Below are positions 1-10,954 of a stretch of DNA of 64,000 nt, in pieces. How positions within the stretch are numbered: position 1 is the first letter of the stretch; each line of letters begins with the position of its first letter. The notes below the pieces were generated by a model. The model made no database searches, was not told the DNA's origin, and saw nothing but the letters and a program-made list of their open reading frames with translations. Source of the stretch: Argopecten irradians (Eukaryota > Mollusca > Bivalvia > Pectinida > Pectinidae); NCBI RefSeq assembly GCF_041381155.1, contig NC_091134.1, positions 66,192,969 through 66,256,968 on the forward strand. The letters are read 5' to 3'. The position numbers and the translations under genes are program-made.

Positions 1-175
1 ATACATACATACATACATACATACATACATACATACATACATACATACATACATACATACATACATACATAGATACATACATACATACATACATACATAC
101 ATACATACATACATACATACATACATACATACATACATACATACATACATACATACATACATACATACATACATA
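1..175. repeat. (ATAC)n microsatellite
   Basis: Uninterrupted ATAC tetranucleotide repeat with only one or two base changes (for example near 71). It runs off the left edge of the window, so its full length is unknown. Confidence 0.97.
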
Positions 176-1540
176 AACACATACATACATACATAACATA
201 TACATCTACATAACTACCATCCTATACATAACATATAGCACAAATACATACGTAGCGATAGACATACATACACACTATACATCAAATACACACATCCCCA
301 TACAGACAAACCATTATACATGGAAATACATACATCACCTACATAACATATACCATAAATAAACCGACAGCCCCATACATACATACATACATACATCAAA
401 TACAAACATACCATACATACATACATAACATACATACATCCAATAACATACATCACATACGAATAAGCATACATACACTATGAAAGTAACATACATACAC
501 ATACATGAACAGACATACATACATAAATAACATGACATAACATACATAACATATACATTACAACATAACATACATCACTTACAGTAACATACACATTAAA
601 TAACTTACATCACATTACATATACATATACATTAAATAACGACATCACATACAGAAACATATACATACATAAATACATCACATACATAACTATATACATA
701 CATAACGACATTCATAGACATACATACATACATACATAACATACATAACTACATCACATACATAAACATAACCATACATAACTACATTCACATACATAAA
801 ACTACATTACAAGACATAATACATTTCCAAAGAATACTGACCTCACATACATAACACATACATTAAATAACTACATCACTTACATAAACAATACATAAAT
901 AAACTACATCACATTACATAACATATACATTAAATAACTACATCACATACATAACATATACATCAAATAACTACATCCACATGACATCAAAACAATATAA
1001 CATAAAATAACTACATCACATACATAAACATATACATCACAAATAACTACATCACATACATAACATATACATTAAATAACTACATCACATACATAAAATA
1101 TACATATCAAATAAAAACGACGACATCCCATACATAACAGCTATACATCAAATAACTACATCACATACATAACATATACATCAAATAACCTACATCACAT
1201 ACATAAACATATACCATTAAATAACAACTACATTCAGATGACATTAACATAAGCAGTTAAATAAACTACAATCGAATCAATTACCACATACATTATCACA
1301 TATATAAACATAGACCTAACCCTGCACACATATACATTAAATAAGTCATCACATTGCAATCACCATACATCACATTACGATTACATATCACAATCACCTA
1401 ACATTATACATTACATAACTACATCGACCTACATTACAATATACATTCAAAATAACCCCCTACATCACATACCAGTAACCTATACATTAAATAATTACAT
1501 TCACATACATAACCATATACATCTTAAGATCCTAAATTAA
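176..1540. repeat. Degenerate ACATAC-derived tandem repeat
   Basis: Decayed continuation of the microsatellite. A loose ~33-bp unit built from ACTACATCACATACATAAC and ATATACATTAAAT recurs between about 850 and 1500 with many small indels. Reading frames on the - strand here are tyrosine/valine/cysteine-rich by-products of the repeat. No gene is visible. Confidence 0.85.
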
Positions 1541-1894
1541 CTTAAACTCCATATACGTTCAAAAATGCACCACAAACCGCCATAAACCATGCATAGACAT
1601 CTAAACAAACCCATCATCCCCACAGACCATACTTAATACAAAATAAAACCAAACCCTAGATGTTCAACAAAACGAGGAAACACAGTTCAACCCTCTTTAG
1701 AGGATTAATCAAAAATGGTGTTCTAACATGATTAATGTGTATATTCAAGAAAATCAGTATATTTTATGCATGATTGTCTGAATTTCTTTTCAGAATGTTT
1801 CCAAAGATTCTGTTATTTATACATATAGGATATTTCCATTAAGAATGCATTCCAGAGAATCTGTGTGTCTTATTGTTGGTTACTCTTCCTGTAG
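1541..1894. other. Intron sequence before the first visible CRYL1 copy A exon
   Basis: Non-repetitive sequence ending in a pyrimidine-rich acceptor, TTACTCTTCCTGTAG, at 1880-1894. I see no exon here. The two N-terminal exons that complete CRYL1 copy B (dinucleotide-binding half) are not found upstream within the window. Confidence 0.6.
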
Positions 1895-4800
1895 GAGTGT
1901 GTCCCTGAGAACCTGGACCTCAAGAAAAAAGTTTTTGACGGAGATGGATGCTGTGGCCAGTGATGGTGTGATACTGGCCAGTTCTAGCAGCTGTCTGTGT
2001 GCTTCAATGTTTACTGAAGGGCTCACACACAAGGCCAACATGCTAGTGGCTCATCCGGTAAGTTTTTCTCTGTGATGTTAATGTTGATTAAACCTGCTGT
2101 CAGTGTAAGATGTTTTATTTCAAGTTGTACCTCACCATGTCTTTCTATTGGTAGATTAACCCACCCTACTTCATTCCATTGGTGGAGTTAGTGCCAGCTC
2201 CCTGGACCAAGCAGGATGTAGTCACCAAGGCACGTGGTCTGATGGAAGAAGTAGGACAGTCTCCAATAACATTACGCAGAGAGAGTCTGGGATTCGCCCT
2301 CAACAGAATCCAGTATGCTGCTATCAATGAGAGCTGGAACATGTACCAGGTGAGGTCACAGCTGTCGTTTGTTGTTAGCTGAGATTTTACAAGTTAAAGT
2401 TATCTTACTTGTTATTACTGCCCTGCTGGAAAGGGATTAAATTTTACTAGTGTCCCAATTGTATGATGGTGTAAATGTTTGTTTGTTTGTTTGTTTGATT
2501 AATTAACGTCCTATTAACAGCTATGGTCATGTAAGGACGGCCTCCCATGCATGCGGTGTGTTGCGTGTATGTTGTGCGAGGTGCGTGTTTTGGGAGACTC
2601 CGATATATTTATGTTGTGTCTTCTTGTATAGTGGAACTGTTGCCCTTTTTATAGTGCTATATCACTGAAGCATGCCGCCGAAGACACCAAGCAACACACT
2701 CCACCCGGTCACATTATACTGACAACGGGCGAACCAGTCGTCCCACTCCCTGTGTGCTGAGCGCTAAGCAGGAGCAGAAACTACCACTTTTATAGACTTT
2801 GGTGTGTCTCGGCCAGGGGACAGAACCCAGAGCCTTCCTCACATGGGCGAACGCTCAACTCAAGGCCAAAAGTGAGGCGGTGCCAAGGGAGGCATTAGGA
2901 AAGATAAAGTCAGTTAGGAAGTAAAGAAAAGATAAGATCCTAAATTTAGTCGCCTTTTACGATCATGCAATAGGGGCAGCAGGTACAATTCTAACGCCCT
3001 ACCTGCAGGGCCGATGATGGTGTAAAATGACTTAATTTGAGATTTTATGTTTTCTTTTCTTTCTAATAACCTTTATAATGGATGCTAGTTCTCTATAGTA
3101 ATCATGAAGCTCGTCTGTCTGTCCAAGTGTCCTTTTTGTTTTCATTTGCAAAATTCAAATGGAAGTAAATGTCATTAAGATCTGTTGTTTAACTTTTGGA
3201 GCTAAATGGCATTCATTTTTTTTTTTTTTTTTAATTTATTTTTTATTATTTTTTTCAAAAAATATACACATCACAACATATACAGAAGACACATGAAAGA
3301 CGAGTACAATAGAAGTTACATTTGTAGAGTTATTACAAATTGAATATTTTAACGTATGTACATTCATATATTTACAAGTAACTTATTAACGTAACAAATA
3401 CACGCACACATTCACATAAAAGGTCTATCAAGAGTTATTTCCCTTCCTACAGATGTAATGAGAAATTGAACTAGGGGAGACAACTCTTGGTAAAAATCAA
3501 CACCAAAGACAGGACAAAAAAAAGATTACCGGTAAAAAAAAAAAAAAAAAAAAAGAGTTAACGAAGTAAACCTAGGTCACAGATCTTTCAAAATTTTTTT
3601 AAATATTACTGTTTATACATTTAACCAATTTTGTAATTCTGCAAGTGCTTGTGGTTTCCGCTTTAAATTACTGTTGGATATTATAATCCTGTGAGCTTTT
3701 AGTTCAAATTTAATATGATTTTTTAGACTGTTTAAATTGAGTTCTTTTTCTAGACATTTGCAGTTGTAAATGTATTGTTTTACTAGAAGCAGTATCAAAT
3801 TTTCAATATGGAAATTAGTATTTGTACTATCTTGTTTGCCGAAGATAAAATCCTGTTTTTCAAATCTAAGACTTAAATTATTAGTAATTATAGAAATTCT
3901 TAATTGTTCAATCAAATTTGATACATTTTCACAGTCCCAAATTATATGAGTGATTGTTTCTGGATGTGTTTTACAAAATGTACATAGATTGTTGTTTGAT
4001 TTACCAATTCTTAAAAGAAATGTTTTTGTAGTTAGTATTCTGTGATTTATTCGGAATTGTAACCATTGAAGCTTTGAGCTAGTAGTGTCATTAAAAGGTT
4101 GTTTATAAATATTTCCCCATTCATCCCGATCAATTTCAAAATTTTGATTCCATTTATTTTGAGCAGTAGGTATAACTTCATTTTTAATTAAAACATTATA
4201 TATATTTTGAACACCTTTTTTACAACTTAAAATCAATTTGAGGTTTATTGGTATGTTAGGAAGAGTTATATTTTTTTCAGAGTCAAAACTTTGTTGATTG
4301 TTTCTGATGACATGAATAATGGCATTTTTCATACACTGATTTTCTAGAAAATTGGTCTGAATATTATACGTTTCACGAAATTCTTCTAGACTATATATGG
4401 ATTTGTCTGTTTTCAAAATGTTATAGATAACTATAACACCCTTTTCATACCATAACTTCTTAAAAATAACTTTATGATTTATTCTGATTTCATTATTAAA
4501 CCAAATAGGGTTTTCTAAAATATTTGTTTTGTAAATATTACTTGAACTTAAGGTCGTACACCAAGCCTCTAGAACATCTCTCCAAAATTAATTTTTTACA
4601 ATTTTTTAGATTGTTTTTTTATGTGTACAATTCCAGTATTCGCTAATTTTTGTTTGTCAAATAGAGATCTTAGAATAATATTCCAGTTTCCTTCTTTACA
4701 ATAAATTCTTCTTATCCATGATACTTTTAGAGCAGTTATAAAAGATTTTAGATGAATCATTTTAAGCCCCCCTTCCTCATATTTTTTAATAATTACATCT

Positions 4801-7800
4801 CTTTTAATTTGATCTGGTTTACCATTCCAATAAAAAATCAAAGCACAGACAATTAATTTGTTTAATATACAAGTTATCAGGATTTGGAAGCGATATAAAT
4901 AAGTGGTTGAACTGGGATATTAGTAAGGTTTTTATTACAGCTATTTTGCCAATTGGTGTAAGAATTCTTTTGTTCCAAATTGAAATTAGTGATTTTAGTT
5001 TTGCAAGTTTTTTGTCGAAATTCAGTTGGATTATTCTGCTTAGATCTACATCATATTCAATACCCAATAGATTAAAGCGTGTGGTTCCCCATTTTAACTT
5101 AAGATTAGAATGAAATGTATTATTACTGTACTTCATACTGCCAATCCAAATTACCTGGGTCTTGGAGAAATTCATTTTTAAACCAGATATATTAGCATAG
5201 AAATTTAGTGATTTGAGAGTTTGATCTAAAGATTTTTTTTGAGCCATCTAAATAACAGATGTGTCATGAGCAAATTGAGATAATAGAAATTCATCTTCAT
5301 GTAATAGTATACCTTTAATATTTTCATTATTTCTTAGTAGTATGGATAAAATTTCTGCACATAAAATGAAAATATTTGAAGAGACGGGGTCACCTTGGCG
5401 ACAGCCTCACTCTATATGGAAAAAGTTGGACAGATTTCCCCCAATATTTACTGCTGACTGTATATCATTTCTAAAGAGTTTTATCCACTTGATTATTGTA
5501 GGACCAAAATTAAAGTATTTTAGAGTTTTATCATTAAAGTTCCAGGATACAGAGTCGAAAGCTTTTTCAAAGTCTATTAAAAGTAAAAGTCCCGGTATAT
5601 TATTTTCTTCTGTATATTGCATAACATCATATATTAACCTTGTGTTTTCGCCAATGTATCTTCCAGGGATGAATCCAGTTTGATTATTGCTAATTAATTT
5701 ACTGATTACCTTTTTGAATCGTTCTGCTATTGCGCCTGATGCTAATTTATATATATTATTTAAAAGTGTTATCGGCCTCCAATTACTTAATTTATCGCGG
5801 GGTTTGTTGCCTTTTGGAATGCATGTAATTATTCCTTGTTTTTGAGTTATTGAAAGTTCTGATGTGCTAAAAATATAATTAAGTGATCTTAAAACAAATG
5901 GTCCCAATTGCTTCCAAAATATTTTCAAAAATTCCACTGTAAAACCGTCAGAGCCAGGACTTTTATCATTTTTCATTTTTAGCAGTGTGTTGTTTAATTC
6001 ATTAATTGTAAGGGGTCCTTCAATATTTAAAGATGCTTGCTCTGATAATTTAGGAACAGTATAAGATTCTAGAAGTTGTTCAAGATTGGCATTATTTATT
6101 GTGGTATTTTCTTTATATAAATTATTATAGTAATTTTCAGATTCATAAAGAATTTTATTTTGATCCGAGATAACTGTTCCATCTTCTTTAGTTATGTAAG
6201 GAATAATTTTACTAGTATAGTTGCGAGACTCTAAGTTACAGAAATATTTAGTTGGTTTTTCCCCTTCCCTTATCCATTTCGCTCTAGATCTTATTATGCT
6301 ACCATTTATTTTTTGTTTTCTTATTTCTTCTAATTCCTTCTTTTTATCTTCTAACTTGTTTAATGATGTATTATTTGGCCCTGTTTTTTCTAATGCCTTA
6401 ATTTCATTAATTAAAATTTTTTCCCTTTCATTAGATGTTTTTTTTATATGACTTGAGTAGGATATAGTTTTACCCCGAATTTCCATCATTAGTGTTTCTA
6501 AAAAGAGTTGGTCATTTATTGTAAATACTATAAGATCTGACGATATATCTTTTACATTATTAATATTATATACGGGTACTGCATATTGAGATTTGATATC
6601 TTCTATTGTAGATTTAATAAGGTTTAAAAATTCATTATCGAATAAAAGAGAATTATTAAATTTCCATAAACCTTTTCCACGTTTAAAGTTATTAAAAGAC
6701 AAGTTAATTATTGAGAAAGAATGATCTGAACGGTAACCTGGTTCAATTATTGAAGAAGTCAAACTTGGTAAAAGACTATCTGATATCAGTATATAATCTA
6801 ATCTGGCCTGTTTGTGTGGATTTTTTCTACGCCGAGTATATCTTTTAGTCTCAGGATTCTTTTCTCTAAATGTGTCTACTAGTCCAAAAGTGTCTATATA
6901 TTCCAAAACTTTCTTTCTTGCATTTGGGTTGTTTATGTTTTTATAGTTTTCACAATCTAATTTAGGATCAAATATCATGTTAAAGTCTCCTCATATTACA
7001 TATTTGTCATTTCCAAACTCTTCTATAATATCAAATATTTCGTCATAAAAAGGAGGTTGGTCAATGTTAGGTCCATATAAAGTAATTAATGTTATTATTT
7101 TTTTTTTTTTTTTGCATTATTAAATGGCATTCATAATGGATGCTTGGCTTGTGGTCACCCTGCTTGAAATAGAAAATTCTAGGCATGTCCCCTGGCAAAG
7201 ACACATGAAGGTCTATAGAAAAGTTAGATTTCCTCCAGCTCAGCTTTCAGCATTCATATCAAGCAGTATAGTGACCATTGTCAGTATTATGTGAGAGTGG
7301 ATGGAATATATGTCTCAGTATTTTCAGTTGTATGCTTCAATCAAGATGGACTATAAAGTTGGCAAGATTTCCTCTATCAAAAGAAGACACAACACAAACA
7401 TATTGCAGTCTAAATGAATACACATGCTTTCACCACCAGTAGTAATAGAATTCAGGGGAAATAATTGACACGATGCTCTCACCACATGTATTAATATAAT
7501 ACAGGGGAGATAATTGACACGATGCTCTCACCACAATGTATTTATTGAATACATGGGAGATAATTGATACGATGCTCTCACCACATGTATTAATAGAATA
7601 CAGGGGAGATAATTGACACAATGCTCTCACCACATGTATTAATAGAATACAGGGGAGATAATTGACACGATGCTCTCACCACAATGTATTTATAGAATAC
7701 AGGGGAGATAATTGACACATGCTCTCACCACAATGTATTAATTGAATACAGGGGAGATAATTGACACGATGCTCTCACCACATGTTTAATAAAATACAGG

Positions 7801-9710
7801 GGTATAATTGACACGATGCTCTCACCACATGTATAATAGAATACAGGGGAGATAATTGACACGATGCTCTCACCACATGTATTAATAAAATACAGGGGAT
7901 ATAATTGACACGATGCTCTCACCACATGTATTAATAGAATACAGGGGAGATAATTGACACGATGCTTCACCAAGTATTAATAAAATACAGGGGAGATAAT
8001 TGACACGATGCTCTCACCACATGTATTAATAAAATACAGGGGAGATAATTGACACGATGCTCTCACCACATGTATTAATAAAATACAGGGGAGATAATGA
8101 CAATGCTCTCACCACATGTATTAATAAAATACAGGGGAGATAATTGACATCGATGCTCTCACCATATGTATTAATAAAATACAGGGGAGATAATTGACAC
8201 GATGCTCTCACCACATGTATTAATAAAATACAGGGGAGATAATTGACACGATGCTCTCACCACATGTATTAATAAAATACAGGGGAGATAATTGACACGA
8301 TGCTCTCACCACATGTATTAATAAAATACAGGGGAGATAATTGACACGATGCTCTCACCACATGTATTAATAAAATACAGGGGAGATAATAGACACAATG
8401 CTCTCACCACAATGTATTAATAGAATACAGGGGAGATAATTGACACGATGCTCTCACCATATGTATTAATAAAATACAGGGGAGATAATTGACACGATGC
8501 TCTCACCACATGTATTAATAGAATACAGGGGAGATAATTGACACGATGCTCTCACCATATGTATTAATAAAATACAGGGGAGATAATTGACACGATGCTC
8601 TCACCACATGTATTAATAGAATACAGGGGAGATAATTGACACGATGCTCTCACCACATGTATTAATAGAATACAGGGGAGATAATTGACACGATGCTCTC
8701 ACCACATGTATTAATAGAATACAGGGGAGATAATTGACACGATGCTCTCACCACACATGTATTAATAGAATACCAGGGAGATAATTGACACGATGCTCTC
8801 ACCACATGTATTATTAATAAAATACTATGTATAAAAATACAGGGGAGATAATTGACACGATGCTCTCACCACATGTATTAATAGAATACCAGGGAGATAA
8901 TAGACACAATGCTCTCACCACATGTATTAATAAAATACAGGGGAGATAATTGACACGATGCTCTCACCACATGTATTAATAGAATACAGGCAAGATAATT
9001 GACATGATGCTCTTACCACATGTATGAATAGAATACCGGGGAGATAATAGACACAATGCTCTCACCACAATGTATTTATAGAATACAGGGGAGATAATTG
9101 ACACAATGTGTTTACATCTGTTTAAGTCTGGTCTACTGAGTGCAGAGGGTATTGATGAAAATGTGATACAAGGGAGATAATTGATAACATGTTTATGTCT
9201 GTTTAAGTCTGGTCTATTGAGTGCAGAAGACATTGATAGAGTGTGTCACACTGGGCTAGGTCTGCGGTACGCCTTCATTGGACCCCTGGAGACCATGCAT
9301 CTCAATGCTAATGGTAAGTCTATTGACTTTCTGATTGTGTGAATTAGTTGATTCATTGTGTGTTGAAGATACTACTTGAATGATTCATGGTTTAAAACAT
9401 ACACTAGTAAATTGTTCGTAATGTTACAAACCTAAAACCAAAGTTATACCTACAGGATAAGAATGAATTATTGGTTATTATTGAAGGAATAACAGATTAC
9501 TGTGAACGATATGCTGAGGGAGCCTACAATGTACAGAAGGAGACATTCAAACCAGTGCCTGTGATGTATGATGTGTCGACGGCCGAGAAAGTTCAGGAGG
9601 AGTTCAATCAAACCATCCCACTGGATAAACTAGCCGAGAGGAGGCGTTGGAGAGATAAACGACTCGCAGAACTGTCCAAGCTAAAGAAGACATTAGATGA
9701 GGATAAATGA
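1895..9710 (+). CDS. CRYL1: Lambda-crystallin / L-gulonate 3-dehydrogenase-like gene, copy A, 3' part, frameshifted
   Basis: This is the C-terminal two-thirds of a CRYL1-family NAD-dependent 3-hydroxyacyl-CoA-dehydrogenase-fold enzyme; family members oxidise L-gulonate in the cytosol. Exons are 1895-2057, 2155-2349, 9208-9313 and 9487-9710, each bounded by AG/GT and with continuous phase. Recognisable motifs are ECVPE at the start, AHP-INPP around the catalytic histidine, LNRIQYA with the catalytic asparagine, [18 protein letters not shown], and [16 protein letters not shown] near the stop. The first exon is 163 nt where copy B has 162. One extra base near 1936, after the A6/T5 runs, shifts the frame between the KKKVF and TEMDAV parts, so this copy is either disrupted or carries an assembly error. 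The 5' exons lie outside the window. The intron at 2350-9207 holds a LINE and a minisatellite. Confidence 0.85.
2477..3015 (-). repeat. SINE-like dispersed repeat with (AAAC)n tail
   Basis: A ~540-bp block that reads, on the - strand, from a GC-rich head (CCTGCAGGTAGGGCGTTAG near 2990-3010) to a GTTT/AAAC simple tail at 2477-2496. It differs in composition from the surrounding intron. A fragment with the same internal words (TTTTATAGTGCTAT-TCACTGAAG) recurs at about 31730-31760, so this is a dispersed family. A tRNA-related origin is possible but the A and B boxes are not convincing. Confidence 0.5.
3217..7120 (-). mobile_element. 5'-truncated non-LTR retrotransposon (L1/Tx1-like LINE) with target-site duplication
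   Basis: The insertion lies inside the intron of CRYL1 copy A. It is flanked by a perfect 14-bp direct repeat, TAAATGGCATTCAT, at 3203-3216 and 7121-7134. On the + strand a T run follows the left copy, which is the poly-A tail of a - strand element. The body encodes the end of an APE-type endonuclease, a reverse transcriptase and a C-terminal CCHC-like zinc motif. FCNLESRNY and SPGSDG are typical of the L1/Tx1 group. The 5' end is cut within the endonuclease, so the copy was dead on arrival. Confidence 0.92.
3613..7105 (-). pseudogene. LINE ORF2 remnant (endonuclease C-terminus, reverse transcriptase, zinc motif)
   Basis: Reading leftwards: the last part of the endonuclease (SDHSFSII near 6720), a linker, then reverse transcriptase with [27 protein letters not shown] and [14 protein letters not shown] (about 5560-5960). 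The core catalytic FADD box is FAHD near 5270, with its first aspartate replaced by histidine. The C-terminal zinc motif CTFC-(5)-TITHIIWDC lies near 3925-3990. In-frame stops occur near 7000 (a W position), 5407 and 5250. The reading frame changes around 4840 and again before 4416. No functional protein can come from this copy. Confidence 0.9.
7421..9115. repeat. 49-bp minisatellite, ~34 copies
   Basis: Tandem repeat with unit words GGGGAGATAATTGACACG, ATGCTCTCACCACATG and TATTAATAAAATACA. The spacing measured at 8231 and 8280 is 49 bp. Copies differ by single substitutions and 1-13-bp indels. The array fills the 3' part of the CRYL1 copy A intron and ends next to the exon at 9208. Open frames on the - strand are repeat artefacts. 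Confidence 0.97.
9103..9152 (+). other. Partial duplicate of the acceptor and first codons of the CRYL1 exon at 9208
   Basis: The stretch around 9106-9150 copies 9189-9233 with about 85-90% identity: polypyrimidine stretch, acceptor TGTTTAAG, and codons for SGLLSAE-ID. A minisatellite half-unit (AGGGAGATAATTGAT) separates the two copies. If spliced in, it would hit an in-frame stop within about 17 codons, so it acts at most as a decoy acceptor. Confidence 0.85.
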
Positions 9711-9865
9711 TGTTATGTTAGGAGATTTAGATAAGAATGAATAATGTTAATTATTAAGAATGTAGTGAAAGGTGTGTGGTGAACATTTGTGTATGTTAAA
9801 TAGTGGATGGTCAATGAAAGATTTTGTGATGATCACAGGTAATTATATGCTTATAATATAATATG

Positions 9866-10590
9866 TAAATCCATATGTAATTGTGAAGAATTTGTAAATC
9901 CATATGTAATTGTGAAGAATTTGTTAAAGTCTTATGTAATTGTAAAGAATGTGTAAATCCATATGTAATTGTGAAGAATTTGTAAATCCATATGTAATTG
10001 TGAAGAATTTGTAAATCCATATGTAATTGTGAAGAATTTGTAAATCCATATGTAATTGTGAAGAATGTGTAAATCCATATGTAATTGTGAAGAATGTGTA
10101 AATCCATATGTAATTGTGAAGAATTTGTAAATCCATATGTAATTGTGAAGAATTTGTAAATCCATATGTAATTGTGAAGAATTTGTAAATCCATATGTAA
10201 TTGTGAAGAATTTGTAAATCCATATGTAATTGTGAAGAATGTGTAAATCCATATGTAATTGTGAAGAATTTGTAAATCCATATGTAATTGTAAAGAATGT
10301 GTAAATCCATATGTAATTGTAAAGAATGTGTAAATCCATATGTAATTGTAAAGAATGTGTAAATCCATATGTAATTGTGAAGAATTTGTAAATCCATATG
10401 TAATTGTGAAGAATTTGTAAATCCATATGTAATTGTAAAGAATGTGTAAATCCATATGTAATTGTAAAGAATGTGTAAATCCATATGTAATTGTAAAGAA
10501 TGTGTAAATCCATATGTAATTGTGAAGAATTTGTAAATCCATATGTAATTGTGAAGAATTTGTAAATCCATATGTAATTGTGAAGAATTT
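9866..10590. repeat. 29-bp minisatellite, ~25 copies, 3' of CRYL1 copy A
   Basis: Unit GTAAATCCATATGTAATT-GTGAAGAATTT, with a second variant ending AAAGAATGT; both occur in blocks. It starts ~155 bp after the CRYL1 stop codon and lies before a candidate poly-A signal at 10858, so it may be part of the 3' UTR. All three - strand frames stay open across it because the unit has no stop in any frame and 29 is not a multiple of three; these are not genes. Confidence 0.96.
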
Positions 10591-10857
10591 GTTAAAGTCT
10601 TATGTAAGTGTGAATGATTTTTTAAAACCATATATATTACTCAAGAATTTGTTAATATGCATATTTTAATCAAGAATTTTATGTAAGATATTGCATGTAT
10701 GTAAAATACAATGTATGTGTACCAATGAAAAAAAAAATTTGATTGAATGTATTACTGATATATAGATGTTATGGTGGATATAATTGTGTAATGAATGAAA
10801 TTATTTTGATTATGAAATGAGGTGCACTAAATTTAAAAGAAAAATCAGAATAGATTA

Positions 10858-10863
10858 AATAAA
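10858..10863 (+). promoter_or_regulatory. Candidate AATAAA polyadenylation signal for CRYL1 copy A
   Basis: AATAAA in an A-rich context, 1.15 kb after the stop codon and beyond the 29-bp array. AATAAA is common in AT-rich DNA, so its use is a guess. Confidence 0.3.
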
Positions 10864-10954
10864 GAAGAAAAGAATTAGGAGAAAATGTTTTAAAATATGT
10901 GTATTATATTGATACTAAAGTACTTACTCTAAAACTTTCACAGATATAAATTAG

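Noticed and set aside
214-571. Tyrosine/cysteine/valine-rich - strand frames near the window start
   Set aside because: Microsatellite-derived.
7421-9115. CRISPR-like regular array
   Set aside because: Whole 49-bp units repeat with no unique spacers, in a eukaryotic intron; it is a minisatellite. The same holds for the other arrays.
9811-10631. Long - strand reading frames of 190-240 codons in all three frames
   Set aside because: They are read-through of the 29-bp repeat, which has no stop in any frame; the predicted peptides are just the repeat.
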